From Rhizobium sp. Root1220 (GTDB taxonomy: Bacteria > Pseudomonadota > Alphaproteobacteria > Rhizobiales > Rhizobiaceae): a DNA stretch of 64,000 nt. Made by a program: the position numbers and the translations under genes. The DNA lies in contig NZ_LMDG01000012.1 in NCBI RefSeq assembly GCF_001426265.1, positions 310,001 through 374,000 on the forward strand, read 5' to 3'. Shown here one piece after another: positions 41,686-50,422 of this stretch. The notes beneath the pieces were generated by a model. That model was not told the DNA's origin and did no database searches. It saw only the letters and a program-made list of their open reading frames with translations. Each line of letters begins with the position of its first letter. Within the stretch, counting starts at the first letter, position 1.

Positions 41686-42177
41686 GTGATCTCCGAACGG
41701 CTCAGGGCGGCACGACCGACTCTCGCTGGGCTTTTTGCCGGCGGTGTGTTTTGGGGCGCCCAGATGCTCGTTTCCGCAATGGCGACCCTCTATCTCCGCA
41801 ACGGGATCGAAACCAGTCACGCCCGCGATCTGGCGACCCTGTATTTCGCCGGCGGCTCGCTGGCATGGCTGTTCATGTTACCCGTCGGCCGGTTCTTTGC
41901 GCATCGTCGCTCCGCCGAGACGCGCTTTGCCGCCTTCTTCGTCACGCTCGCCGGCGGCACGATCCTGATGACGGCGTTTCTCTTTGCCATGGACTATCGT
42001 GTGTTTTATGCCCAATGGCATGCGCCCTTCGGCACTTTGACCTGGTTTTTCCAGCTCGGGTTCACGGGAGCCTCCGCCGTCTACCAGTTTTCAGTGCTGG
42101 GCTTGCCGTTGTTTCTCCCTTTTGGCCTGATCTGCCTTCTCGGCACCAGTTTTGCGCTTGCGAAACGCATCCGTTGA
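41686..42177 (+). CDS. hypothetical membrane protein between rpe and purB
   Basis: A 163-residue protein with about four hydrophobic segments (residues about 14-32, 46-62, 75-95 and 135-155) and no family that I recognise. It starts with GTG at 41686, 19 bases after rpe; the ribosome-binding site is weak. Codon use matches the neighbours. Part of a probable rpe-unknown-purB string. Confidence 0.65.
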   Translation: MISERLRAARPTLAGLFAGGVFWGAQMLVSAMATLYLRNGIETSHARDLATLYFAGGSLAWLFMLPVGRFFAHRRSAETRFAAFFVTLAGGTILMTAFLFAMDYRVFYAQWHAPFGTLTWFFQLGFTGASAVYQFSVLGLPLFLPFGLICLLGTSFALAKRIR

Positions 42178-42240
42178 GATTGCCGCCCGTCTTTGCTACA
42201 GGGGCGCCAGCATTCCTTTTATGAACGAAAGCAGGAAGCC

Positions 42241-43548
42241 ATGATCCCGCGCTACTCCCGGCCCGAAATGGTCGCCATCTGGTCGCCCGAAACAAAGTTT
42301 CGCATCTGGTTCGAGATCGAGGCCTACGCCTGCGATGCACTTGCTGAACTGGGCGTCATTCCGAAATCCGCGGCAAAGACAATCTGGGAAAAGGGCGGCG
42401 CGGCAACGTTCGACGTCGCACGCATCGACGAGATCGAGGCCGTCACCAAGCATGACGTCATCGCCTTCCTGACGCATCTCGCCGAGATCGTTGGTCCGGA
42501 TGCACGGTTCGTACACCAGGGCATGACCTCCTCGGATGTTCTCGACACCTGCTTCAACGTGCAGCTGGTGCGCGCCACCGATATCCTGCTTGCCGACATG
42601 GACAAGTTGCTGGAAGCCCTCAAGCGTCGCGCCTTCGAGCACAAGGACACCGTCACGATCGGTCGGTCGCATGGCATCCATGCCGAGCCGACGACCTTCG
42701 GCGTCAAGCTGGCGCTTGCCTATGCGGAGTTCGAACGCTGCCGCCAGCGTCTCGTCGCTGCACGAGAAGAGGTCGCCACCTGTGCCATCTCCGGCGCCGT
42801 CGGCACTTTCGCCAACATCGACCCGCGTGTCGAAGAGCACGTTGCAGCAGCGTTGGGTCTGAAAGCCGAACCAGTTTCGACGCAGGTCATCCCGCGCGAC
42901 CGCCATGCCATGTACTTCGCCACCCTCGGTGTCATCGCATCGTCCATCGAGCGCCTTTCCGTCGAAGTCCGACACCTGCAGCGCACCGAAGTCCTGGAAG
43001 CCGAGGAGTATTTCTCTCCGGGTCAGAAGGGCTCGTCAGCGATGCCCCACAAGCGCAACCCCGTCCTGACGGAAAACCTTACCGGCCTTGCGCGCATGGT
43101 CCGTTCCTACGCCATGCCTGCGATGGAAAACGTTGCACTGTGGCACGAGCGGGACATTTCACACTCCTCGGTCGAGCGGATGATCGGGCCAGATGCGACG
43201 GTCACGCTCGATTTCGCCCTTGCCCGGTTAGCGAGCGTGGTCGACAAGTTGCTCGTCTACCCCGAGAATATGACGAAGAACCTCGACAAGTTTCGCGGTC
43301 TCGTTCATTCGCAACGCGTGCTGCTCGCTTTGACTCAAGCCGGTGTGTCTCGCGAGGATGCGTATCGGCTAGTTCAGCGCAATGCGATGAAGGTCTGGGA
43401 ACAGGGCAAGGATTTCCAGGAAGAGTTGCTCGCCGACGCCGAAGTCCGTGCCGCGCTTTCAGAGGAAGATATCCGCGAGAAATTCGACCTCGGCTATCAC
43501 ACGAAGCATGTCGACACGATTTTCAAGCGGGTGTTCGGCAAAGCCTAA
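42241..43548 (+). CDS. purB: adenylosuccinate lyase
   Basis: Fumarase-superfamily lyase (435 aa) that removes fumarate from SAICAR in purine synthesis and from adenylosuccinate in AMP synthesis. The signature GSSAMPHKRNP is present; earlier marks are GMTSSDVLDTCF, GRSHGIHAEPTTFG and ERDISHSSVER. The start has AGGAAG in front. A terminator at 43569-43590 follows and overlaps the 3' end of the convergent iron-permease gene. purC, S, Q and L lie 5-12 kb downstream. Confidence 0.97.
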   Translation: MIPRYSRPEMVAIWSPETKFRIWFEIEAYACDALAELGVIPKSAAKTIWEKGGAATFDVARIDEIEAVTKHDVIAFLTHLAEIVGPDARFVHQGMTSSDVLDTCFNVQLVRATDILLADMDKLLEALKRRAFEHKDTVTIGRSHGIHAEPTTFGVKLALAYAEFERCRQRLVAAREEVATCAISGAVGTFANIDPRVEEHVAAALGLKAEPVSTQVIPRDRHAMYFATLGVIASSIERLSVEVRHLQRTEVLEAEEYFSPGQKGSSAMPHKRNPVLTENLTGLARMVRSYAMPAMENVALWHERDISHSSVERMIGPDATVTLDFALARLASVVDKLLVYPENMTKNLDKFRGLVHSQRVLLALTQAGVSREDAYRLVQRNAMKVWEQGKDFQEELLADAEVRAALSEEDIREKFDLGYHTKHVDTIFKRVFGKA

Positions 43549-43557
43549 GCGCTGGAA

Positions 43558-44055
43558 TCACTTTCCGGACGGCGCCCTCTGTGGCGCCGTTTTTCGCTTC
43601 TGCTTGCCCTTCGAAACCGCCTGTTTCTTTCCCGCCTCTGCCGCGCGCACCGTTTGCTTGTCGGCATTGTTGCTTGCTTGACGACCACCCGCCTGCCGTC
43701 CTTGTGCTGCTTTTGCAACCAGCCGGTCGAGATGTTTGAGATCCTCCTCATCAAGGTTCTCAATGCCAATGAAACGGTTTTCCGCGTGGCTCGTCAGAAT
43801 GATCTCGTCAAGCTTTGCCTGGATTGCACGCGTATCCCGCGTCTGGGCATTCTGTAGCACGAAAACCATCAAGAAAGTAACGATTGTTGTGCCCGTATTG
43901 ATGACGAGTTGCCAAGTTTCGGAGTAGTCGAATACAGGCCCAAGCCCGGCCCAGACAACGACTGACAAGAGCGCAACGACGAAGGTTACGGGCTTACCGG
44001 CCCACCCCGATATCTTGGTGGCGAAGTGCGCAAAGATATGCTGTGCGGTAGCCAT
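43558..44055 (-). CDS. low-affinity iron permease family protein
   Basis: A 165-residue protein of the low-affinity iron permease family (PF04120). Two transmembrane segments (residues about 22-41 and 48-68, VALLSVVVWAGLGPVF and GTTIVTFLMVFVLQN) are followed by the conserved QNAQTRDTRAIQAKLDEI, then a basic tail rich in Lys, Arg and Gln. The iron-transport function was named from the yeast Fet4 relationship and is not established for these short bacterial proteins. The gene end lies on the purB terminator, nine bases from its stop. Confidence 0.85.
   Translation of the reverse strand: MATAQHIFAHFATKISGWAGKPVTFVVALLSVVVWAGLGPVFDYSETWQLVINTGTTIVTFLMVFVLQNAQTRDTRAIQAKLDEIILTSHAENRFIGIENLDEEDLKHLDRLVAKAAQGRQAGGRQASNNADKQTVRAAEAGKKQAVSKGKQKRKTAPQRAPSGK
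43569..43590 (+). terminator. rho-independent terminator of purB, inside the convergent gene
   Basis: Arms ACGGCGCC and GGCGCCGT around CTCTGT, followed by TTTT. It lies wholly within the 3' coding part of the minus-strand iron permease gene. Confidence 0.88.
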
Positions 44056-44139
44056 AAAATTCCTCCCTCAGCGACTGCAAACAAACTCTGAAGGAGGTTC
44101 CCGGGTTCCCGCGCGCCACTTCGGTCCGCCACTGGTCTG

Positions 44140-44943
44140 TCAAACGACCGGCGGCGCCACGAGCTTGCGGTAAAGGTGCCAGGTTGAATGACCGAGGATC
44201 GGTATCACCAGAGCGAGCCCGACGAAGATCGGGATCGTGCCTATGATCAGCGCGGCCGCGACAATAACGCCCCAGAAGAAAACCGGCACCGGGTTGGCCA
44301 CTGTTGCACGGACTGACGTCTCCATGGCCGAAACGAGCCCCACGTCGCGGTCCAGCAGGAGTGGGAACGTGACGACTGTGGTCGCTAGCACGACAACTGC
44401 GAAGCCAAGGCCGAGTACATGCCCCCAGGCAATCAACTGCATGCCTTCCGCGGTCCCCAATATCTGCGAGGTGAAGACCGAAACAGACCGTGGGAACACG
44501 TCGCCGAACACATTGGCGTAGAGCGTCTGTGCGGCAACAAGCCAGACAACGAAGAACCCGAAAAGCAGCAGCCCGCCGGTCACGATCGACGGAAACGCCG
44601 GCGATTTCGTCACTTCGAGCGCGTGTGTCCAAGACGTATCAAGCCCGGCCTCACGGCGACGACTGATCTCATAGAGCCCGATAGCCGCGATAGGACCCAT
44701 CAAGGCAAAACCCGAGATCAATGGGAAGATCATTGGCAAAAGATTGGCACTGGATGTCGCCAGCGCGAGGAAGACGCCTGCTATCGGATACATCAGGCAC
44801 AGAAATACATAGTGGGACGGCTTCTCCCGAAAGTCTTCCAGACCAAGTCGCAGAGCGTCGTAGACATCCGCTGTGCTGATCTTGTTGACGACCGGACGTG
44901 CATAAGTTTCGTTCGCACCTGACATAACATGGAATGCCGTCAT
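44140..44943 (-). CDS. DUF2189 family membrane protein
   Basis: A 267-residue inner-membrane protein with about six transmembrane segments (e.g. residues 47-62, 69-92, 118-140, 168-192 and 220-250). The conserved start of the domain is DVYDALRLGLEDFREKPSHYVFLCLMYP. It is DUF2189, sometimes compared with cytochrome c oxidase-associated membrane proteins, but no function is known. GAGGAGGAG lies in front of the ATG at 44943; the 49 in-frame codons before it are not family-like. Divergent from the serine hydrolase gene. Confidence 0.85.
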   Translation of the reverse strand: MTAFHVMSGANETYARPVVNKISTADVYDALRLGLEDFREKPSHYVFLCLMYPIAGVFLALATSSANLLPMIFPLISGFALMGPIAAIGLYEISRRREAGLDTSWTHALEVTKSPAFPSIVTGGLLLFGFFVVWLVAAQTLYANVFGDVFPRSVSVFTSQILGTAEGMQLIAWGHVLGLGFAVVVLATTVVTFPLLLDRDVGLVSAMETSVRATVANPVPVFFWGVIVAAALIIGTIPIFVGLALVIPILGHSTWHLYRKLVAPPVV

Positions 44944-45102
44944 GGCTTTCTCCTCCTCGGCCAAGATCGCCGGCGGTAACGAGGTTTTCGGCAGCAAGGC
45001 CGACACGAAACGCAACCGGCACCGACAAAGATAACAAATATGGGAGCTGTTGTCCCGCGCTCCCTTGACATCGCGCTCAAGCTTTCTCACATCGGCGACA
45101 TC

Positions 45103-45654
45103 ATGAAAGCCTCAGACGCCGATATCCTTATCATACCGGGTTACACCAACTCGGGCCCTGACCACTGGCAGAGCCGCTGGGAAACCAAACTCAGCACTGC
45201 ACGCCGTGTGGAGCAGGCTGAATGGGCAAAGCCCGTTCGCGACGACTGGGCCGGCCGCATCGCCGAAGAGGTAAATGCCTCCTCCCGGCCCGTCGTGCTC
45301 GTTGCGCATTCGCTCGGAATCCCGTCTGTGATTCATGCGATACCGCATTTTCGCAACAAGATTGCCGGCGCCTTTCTCGTCGCGCCTCCGGATGTCGCCA
45401 ATCCCGGTATCCGCCCGAAGCATCTCATGACGTTTGGCCCCTATCCGCGTGATCCGCTCCCATTTCCAACGGTAACGGTTGCCAGCCGCAACGACCCCTT
45501 CGGCACGTACGAGCATGCAGACGATATCGCTGCAAGCTGGGGATCGTTGCTGATTGATGCGGGAGAATCCGGACATATCAATGCCGAGTCAGGTCACGGT
45601 CCCTGGCCGGAGGGCACGATGGTTTTTGCGCAATTCTTGAGCCGTCTTAAATAA
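45103..45654 (+). CDS. RBBP9/YdeN-type serine hydrolase
   Basis: A 183-residue small alpha/beta hydrolase of the RBBP9/YdeN type. The nucleophile is in VAHSLGIPS, the acid likely in ASRNDPFGT and the histidine in SGHINAESGHGPWPEG, the latter being a family signature (W and G after the His). The beginning IIPGYTNSGPDHWQSRWE is also diagnostic. Substrate unknown. A longer frame from 45040 has no supporting signals. Confidence 0.87.
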   Translation: MKASDADILIIPGYTNSGPDHWQSRWETKLSTARRVEQAEWAKPVRDDWAGRIAEEVNASSRPVVLVAHSLGIPSVIHAIPHFRNKIAGAFLVAPPDVANPGIRPKHLMTFGPYPRDPLPFPTVTVASRNDPFGTYEHADDIAASWGSLLIDAGESGHINAESGHGPWPEGTMVFAQFLSRLK

Positions 45655-45712
45655 CGGGGCGAACTCCGGGCTGCTTGGGAATTCTAAAGTCGACAATTGT
45701 TACAGACTTCGT

Positions 45713-45737
45713 GGAACTTTTTGCTTTCTGCCAAGTT
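45713..45737 (+). promoter_or_regulatory. candidate EcfG/RpoE2-type general stress promoter
   Basis: GGAAC at 45713-45717, eighteen bases, then TT at 45736-45737 (AGTT). This matches the GGAAC-N18/19-TT pattern recognised by RpoE2/EcfG sigma factors of rhizobia. It points at the structured region 45744-45840. Confidence 0.5.
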
Positions 45738-45743
45738 CTAGGG

Positions 45744-45840
45744 ATGCAACGCACGCCCTAACACGTTGCGCGCACAACCGGCGCCCGCCCTGGGTGTCGG
45801 TTCGCCCCAAGGCCCGGTGCTCGCCCTAGCACCGGGCTTT
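45744..45840 (+). ncRNA. candidate three-hairpin small RNA
   Basis: No coding frame fits this segment, but it folds well. Hairpin 1 has arms GCAACG (45746-45751) and CGTTGC (45764-45769). Hairpin 2 has nine-pair arms CCGGCGCCC (45778-45786) and GGGTGTCGG (45792-45800), two pairs being G-U, which is what a selected RNA stem would show. Hairpin 3 is a terminator with ten-base arms GCCCGGTGCT and AGCACCGGGC (45812-45837) and a T-rich tail. The pentamer GCCCT sits in each of the three loops (45755, 45787, 45823). A GGAAC-type promoter precedes it by about seven bases. Family unknown; one of the rhizobial alpha-r sRNAs is possible. Confidence 0.55.
45812..45837 (+). terminator. rho-independent terminator of the candidate sRNA
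   Basis: Perfect ten-base arms around CGCCCT, then TTTCTCGTTT. It could also end transcription from the serine hydrolase gene upstream. Confidence 0.88.
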
Positions 45841-45853
45841 CTCGTTTGACCAC

Positions 45854-45878
45854 GGAACTTTTTCCACAGTCAGCGGTT
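45854..45878 (+). promoter_or_regulatory. second candidate EcfG/RpoE2-type promoter, upstream of the GGDEF/EAL gene
   Basis: GGAAC at 45854-45858, eighteen bases, TT at 45877-45878 (GGTT). The element again begins GGAACTTTTT, as in the copy at 45713. It would give a leader of about 190 bases before the GGDEF/EAL gene. The rest of 45879-46076 is AT-rich and shows no further feature. Confidence 0.45.
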
Positions 45879-46076
45879 GAGCATGTGACGGGATTTCGTT
45901 TTTCGCTTTATCCATTGCATCGCCCACTGCAGCTTGCCCCTTTCACGGAGGCCATCGCATCGCAATACATTTGGGCGTCGACCATCATCTAATTGAAAAT
46001 GCTTGAACATCTTATATTCGACATTAAGAGCAATTTAATGCAATAGCCGCAAACTATATCCATATTGGAAAGGCGA

Positions 46077-48389
46077 GTGCGCAGCTTGAAGCAGATGAAT
46101 CCGATCCGACGGGACAATGCAATTGATGAAGCTGACGCGGCGCACGGCGACGAAGTTGCCGACAAGTCCGCCAGCAGTCTTTCCGAGCGCGAGAGCCGCT
46201 GGAACTATGCTCTCGTCGGATCCGGCCTCGGGGTTTGGGATCACAATCTCCGCCTTGGCACCCGATACTACTCTGAAACCTGGAAAGCTATCCGCGGGAT
46301 GGCTCCGCACGACGAGGCGGACGGCGACTACGAAGCGTGGATCGCGCTGATCCACCCCGACGACCGCGATTTTGTCGTAACGGCAATCGAGCGCCAGAAT
46401 GCCGGCGATCGGAACTATCAGATATTCGAGTATCGCGAGCGCCACAAAAACGGCCACTGGGTCTGGATCGAATGCCGCGGCGCGTGCGTCGAATGGGATG
46501 AAAATGGCGCGCCGGCGCGCCTGGTAGGCACCGACACCGACATTACTGCGCGCAAGGAGGCCGAGGAGCGCCTCGCGCACCTTTCGAGGCGGCTTGATCT
46601 GGCGCTGGATATTTCTGACATTGGAGTGTTTGAGGCCGATATCGATAACGGCGATGTCGACTGGGACGAGCGTCTGATGACAATCTACGGCATCGACGGC
46701 ATGTCGCGGACCAGCGCCGGCGATGCATGGACAGAGGCGTTGCATCCGGACGACCGGGCACGTGTCGAAGCGACGCTTGCTGCCAGCATCGAGACCAATA
46801 CGGATTTCCAGCATGAGTTCCGCATCATCCGCGGGGACGGCGCTCAACGCGTCATTCGAGCCAAGGCAGCGTTCTACTTCGATAGCGACGGTCGCCGCAA
46901 ACTGATCGGTGCGAACTGGGACGTCACCGACGAGGTCCGCCTCAATTCCGAGCTGCAGCGTGCCAAGGAGCTCGCCGAAGCCCGGAACCAGGAGCTTGAA
47001 ACAGCAAAGGAAAGCATCGAGCACCTCGCGCTACATGATTATCTTACCGGTCTCCCAAACCGCAGGTATCTCGACAGGATGCTCGACGAGCGGTCGACAG
47101 AATGCCGGGAAAACGGTCTGACGCTCGCAATCCTCCACATCGACCTCGATCGCTTCAAGCAGATCAACGATACACTCGGTCACCGGGCGGGCGACGCGAT
47201 GCTGAAGCACGCGGCTGAGGTATTGCGGCAGAATGTTCGAGCGAAGGATTTCGTCGCGCGCATTGGGGGCGACGAGTTTGTCGTCCTGTGCACGCTCGAC
47301 GTCACGCCGAAGAAAATCTCGAATCTCGCCGAACGTGTTATCCGCGAGCTCTGCAAACCTATCCGCTACGAAAACCACGACTGTCGTTTCGGCGCGAGCA
47401 TTGGCATCGCAACCGAAAGCGGTCCGGCCCTTGATGCGAAACAGCTGTTGCTCAACGCCGATATTGCGCTCTATCGTGCCAAGAGCGGCGGACGCAACCG
47501 ACATGAGTTTTTCTCGACCGACGCACGACGCCGTATCATCGCCAGCAAGCGGCTTGCCGACGATATCCTTCTCGGACTGGAGCGTCAGGAATTCGTTCCC
47601 TTCTATCAGCCTCAGTTCGACGCACGCACACTCGATGTCACCGGCGTCGAAACGCTGGCGAGATGGCAGCACCGAGAGCATGGGATGCTGGCGCCAGACC
47701 GTTTCCTGAAAATCGCCGAGGACCTCGACGTCGTATCCACCATTGACGGTCTTATTCTGGAGCAGGCGCTGATCGACCGCAAGCAATGGGCCAAGGAAGG
47801 CATTGTCATCCCGAAGGTCGCGGTTAACGTCTCCTCGAGGCGCCTTGACGACCCCAATCTGGGAAAGAAGCTTCGCGCGTTGAAGATCGAGCCAGGAACG
47901 ATCTCATTCGAGTTGCTGGAATCTATTTCGCTCGACGATTGCGACGATGCGGTAATCGCCAATCTGAAGCAATTGCGCAGGCTTGGCGTCGATATAGAGA
48001 TTGACGATTTCGGAACCGGACACGCTTCCATCGTCAGTCTGCTGAAGCTGAGCCCCAAGACGCTGAAAATCGACCGCGAACTGATCCGGATGCTGCCAAG
48101 TTCCGCCGAACAGAGGAAGCTGGTTCGCTCGATCATCGACATCGGCAGATCTCTCAGCATCCTCGTGACGGCCGAGGGCGTTGAAACGATGGAGCACGTA
48201 CGCATCCTCGCCGATCTCGGCTGCGACATGCTTCAGGGCTATGCCCTTGCCCGGCCGATGCCTGCATCGCAGATCCCTGCCTTTGTCCGCGCAGCATCGT
48301 GGCGTGGCGTGGAAAATGGGGCACGTGGTGTCCAGGCCGAGCTGCTTCGATCCGTCAAGAACTCCCGCTCTGGGCAAGGGCCGCAATAA
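46077..48389 (+). CDS. PAS-PAS-GGDEF-EAL cyclic-di-GMP protein
   Basis: A roughly 770-residue bifunctional signalling protein with no transmembrane segment, so cytosolic. Two PAS domains (about 38-150 and 165-285; each with the W...HPDD... pattern) are followed by a short coiled coil, a GGDEF domain and an EAL domain. The GGDEF motif is intact (397-401), with an upstream RAKD inhibitory-site pattern, so diguanylate cyclase activity with product inhibition is plausible. In the EAL domain the signature reads ETL (E525) rather than EAL; other catalytic residues are present (NVSSRR, FELLES, DDFGTG, LKID, AEGVE, LQGY). GTG at 46077 follows GGAAAGG; TTG 46065 and ATG 46095 are alternatives. Confidence 0.9.
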   Translation: MRSLKQMNPIRRDNAIDEADAAHGDEVADKSASSLSERESRWNYALVGSGLGVWDHNLRLGTRYYSETWKAIRGMAPHDEADGDYEAWIALIHPDDRDFVVTAIERQNAGDRNYQIFEYRERHKNGHWVWIECRGACVEWDENGAPARLVGTDTDITARKEAEERLAHLSRRLDLALDISDIGVFEADIDNGDVDWDERLMTIYGIDGMSRTSAGDAWTEALHPDDRARVEATLAASIETNTDFQHEFRIIRGDGAQRVIRAKAAFYFDSDGRRKLIGANWDVTDEVRLNSELQRAKELAEARNQELETAKESIEHLALHDYLTGLPNRRYLDRMLDERSTECRENGLTLAILHIDLDRFKQINDTLGHRAGDAMLKHAAEVLRQNVRAKDFVARIGGDEFVVLCTLDVTPKKISNLAERVIRELCKPIRYENHDCRFGASIGIATESGPALDAKQLLLNADIALYRAKSGGRNRHEFFSTDARRRIIASKRLADDILLGLERQEFVPFYQPQFDARTLDVTGVETLARWQHREHGMLAPDRFLKIAEDLDVVSTIDGLILEQALIDRKQWAKEGIVIPKVAVNVSSRRLDDPNLGKKLRALKIEPGTISFELLESISLDDCDDAVIANLKQLRRLGVDIEIDDFGTGHASIVSLLKLSPKTLKIDRELIRMLPSSAEQRKLVRSIIDIGRSLSILVTAEGVETMEHVRILADLGCDMLQGYALARPMPASQIPAFVRAASWRGVENGARGVQAELLRSVKNSRSGQGPQ

Positions 48390-48601
48390 AGTGCCTACTG
48401 GCACCCTCATTTCGTTGCCATGAAAAAACCTGTAAGCTGTTCTCAGAACTTTCGATTCTCTCAGCGGCACTCCGGCGGACCGGATTCCGGGGAAGGAGTG
48501 ACAGGCGGATTGTGAAACCCTCGCTTTTCCTTTAAGGGGACGCCACGAGATCGATGCACTCGCGCTATCCCAAGAGCGCCAACGACAAGAGAATAATTGC
48601 A

Positions 48602-49366
48602 ATGAACCGTCGCCGCCGTATCTACGAGGGCAAGGCCAAGATTCTGTATGAAGGCCCAGAGCCAGGCACTCTGATCCAGTTCTTCAAGGATGACGCCACC
48701 GCCTTCAACAAGAAGAAGCATGAAGTCATCGATGGCAAGGGTGTCCTGAACAACCGCATCTGCGAATTCATCTTCAATCATCTGAACAAGATCGGCATTC
48801 CGACGCATTTCATCCGTCGGCTCAACATGCGCGAGCAGTTGATCCGCGAAGTCGAAATGATCCCGCTCGAAATCGTCGTGCGCAACGTCGCCGCCGGCTC
48901 GCTGTCCAAGCGCCTCGGCATCGAGGAAGGCGTGGTGTTGCCGCGCTCGATCATCGAGTTCTATTACAAGTCCGACGCCCTCGATGACCCGATGGTTTCA
49001 GAAGAGCACATCACGGCCTTTGGCTGGGCGAACCCGGCCGAACTCGACGACATCATGGCGCTTGCCATTCGCGTCAACGATTTCATGACCGGCCTCTTCC
49101 TCGGTGTCGGCATCCAACTTGTCGACTTCAAGATCGAATGCGGCCGCCTTTACGAGGGCGACATGATGCGCATCATCCTGGCGGACGAGATTTCACCCGA
49201 CTCCTGCCGTCTCTGGGACATCGACACCCAAGAGAAGATGGACAAGGATCGCTTCCGGCGCGACCTTGGCGGCCTCCTCGAAGCCTATTCCGAGGTCGCC
49301 CGCCGTCTCGGAATCATCAATGAGAACGAACCGGTACGCGGCACCGGCCCCGTGCTCGTGAAGTAA
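48602..49366 (+). CDS. purC: SAICAR synthetase
   Basis: Phosphoribosylaminoimidazole-succinocarboxamide synthase (254 aa), adding aspartate to CAIR with ATP. The start of the domain [34 protein letters not shown] and [31 protein letters not shown] and [10 protein letters not shown] are characteristic. The ATG at 48602 gives the usual length; a longer frame adds 16 unconserved residues. First gene of a purC-purS-purQ string. The 212-base upstream gap probably holds its promoter, which I cannot pick out with confidence. Confidence 0.97.
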   Translation: MNRRRRIYEGKAKILYEGPEPGTLIQFFKDDATAFNKKKHEVIDGKGVLNNRICEFIFNHLNKIGIPTHFIRRLNMREQLIREVEMIPLEIVVRNVAAGSLSKRLGIEEGVVLPRSIIEFYYKSDALDDPMVSEEHITAFGWANPAELDDIMALAIRVNDFMTGLFLGVGIQLVDFKIECGRLYEGDMMRIILADEISPDSCRLWDIDTQEKMDKDRFRRDLGGLLEAYSEVARRLGIINENEPVRGTGPVLVK

Positions 49367-49397
49367 AACATCTGGTCAAGAAGACAGGGAAGAAAAA

Positions 49398-49640
49398 GTG
49401 ATTAAGGCTCGTGTAACCGTCACGCTGAAGAACGGCGTTCTCGATCCGCAGGGCAAGGCAATCGAAGGTGCGCTTGCCGCCCTTTCGTTCGACGGCGTCG
49501 GCCATGTCCGCCAGGGCAAGGTTTTTGATGTCGAACTAGAGGGTGCCGACAGGGCCAAGGCCGAAAGTGACCTCAAGGCTATGTGCGAGAAGCTTCTCGC
49601 CAATACCGTTATCGAGAACTACAGCATTTCCCTCGACTGA
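49398..49640 (+). CDS. purS: FGAM synthetase subunit PurS
   Basis: Small subunit (80 aa) of the three-part phosphoribosylformylglycinamidine synthase; it holds PurL and PurQ together and helps channel ammonia. The sequence KARVTVTLKNGVLDPQGKAIEGAL and VGHVRQGKVFDVEL are conserved. Start is GTG at 49398 with AGGGA in front. It follows purC by 31 bases. Confidence 0.95.
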   Translation: MIKARVTVTLKNGVLDPQGKAIEGALAALSFDGVGHVRQGKVFDVELEGADRAKAESDLKAMCEKLLANTVIENYSISLD

Positions 49641-49702
49641 TTGCCGAGCGTCTCGACGCTTCGAGAACTGGCAATCGTACAAGCAAGGTTTGAACCGCAC
49701 CC

Positions 49703-50374
49703 ATGAAGTCCGCCGTCGTTCAACTCCCCGGTCTCAACCGCGATCGCGATATGATCGCAGCCCTCACCAAGGTCTCCGGTCACGCGCCGGTGACGATCTG
49801 GCAGACGGAGACCGATATCCCCGATGTCGATCTGATCGTCATCCCGGGTGGCTTCTCATACGGCGACTACCTGCGGTGCGGCGCGATCGCAGCGCGGATG
49901 CCGGTCATGCAGGCAATCATTGAGAAGGCCAGCAAGGGTGTCAAAGTCCTCGGCGTCTGCAACGGCTTCCAGATCCTCGTCGAGGCCGGCCTCCTGCCCG
50001 GCGCCCTGATGCGAAACGCCTCGCTGAAGTTCGTTTGCCGGGAGATCAAGCTGGAAGTGGCAAACGCCGAAACCGACTTCACGCGCGCCTATGCCAAGGG
50101 CCAGGTAATCCGTTGCCCCGTTGCGCATCACGACGGCAACTATTTTGCCGACGCTGAAACGCTGGCAAAGGTCGAGGGAAACGGCCAGGTCGTTTTCCGT
50201 TACGCGGAAGGGACAAACCCGAATGGGTCGATCAACGACATTGCTGCCGTTATCAACGAAAAAGGCAATGTTCTCGGACTGATGCCGCATCCCGAAAACC
50301 TCATCGAAGCAGCACATGGCGGCTCGGACGGTCGGGGTCTGTTTGCTTCGGCTCTCGATGTAATAGCTGCTTAA
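49703..50374 (+). CDS. purQ: FGAM synthetase glutaminase subunit PurQ
   Basis: Glutamine amidotransferase subunit (223 aa) that supplies ammonia to PurL. The nucleophile is C86 in [10 protein letters not shown]; the histidine and glutamate of the triad are in [10 protein letters not shown] near the C-terminus. The [16 protein letters not shown] strand is characteristic. It stands 62 bases after purS. purL is separated from it by three unrelated genes, 2.4 kb away. Confidence 0.96.
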   Translation: MKSAVVQLPGLNRDRDMIAALTKVSGHAPVTIWQTETDIPDVDLIVIPGGFSYGDYLRCGAIAARMPVMQAIIEKASKGVKVLGVCNGFQILVEAGLLPGALMRNASLKFVCREIKLEVANAETDFTRAYAKGQVIRCPVAHHDGNYFADAETLAKVEGNGQVVFRYAEGTNPNGSINDIAAVINEKGNVLGLMPHPENLIEAAHGGSDGRGLFASALDVIAA

Positions 50375-50375
50375 C

Positions 50376-50389
50376 CTTAAGCGCTTAAG
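50376..50389. repeat. 14-base perfect palindrome after purQ
   Basis: CTTAAGCGCTTAAG begins one base after the purQ stop codon. With no loop and no T-run it is not a standard terminator. It could be a protein-binding site for the following lipoprotein gene. Confidence 0.35.
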
Positions 50390-50422
50390 AGGCCATTCAT
50401 CCGGTCCATTGGAGCAAGATTG

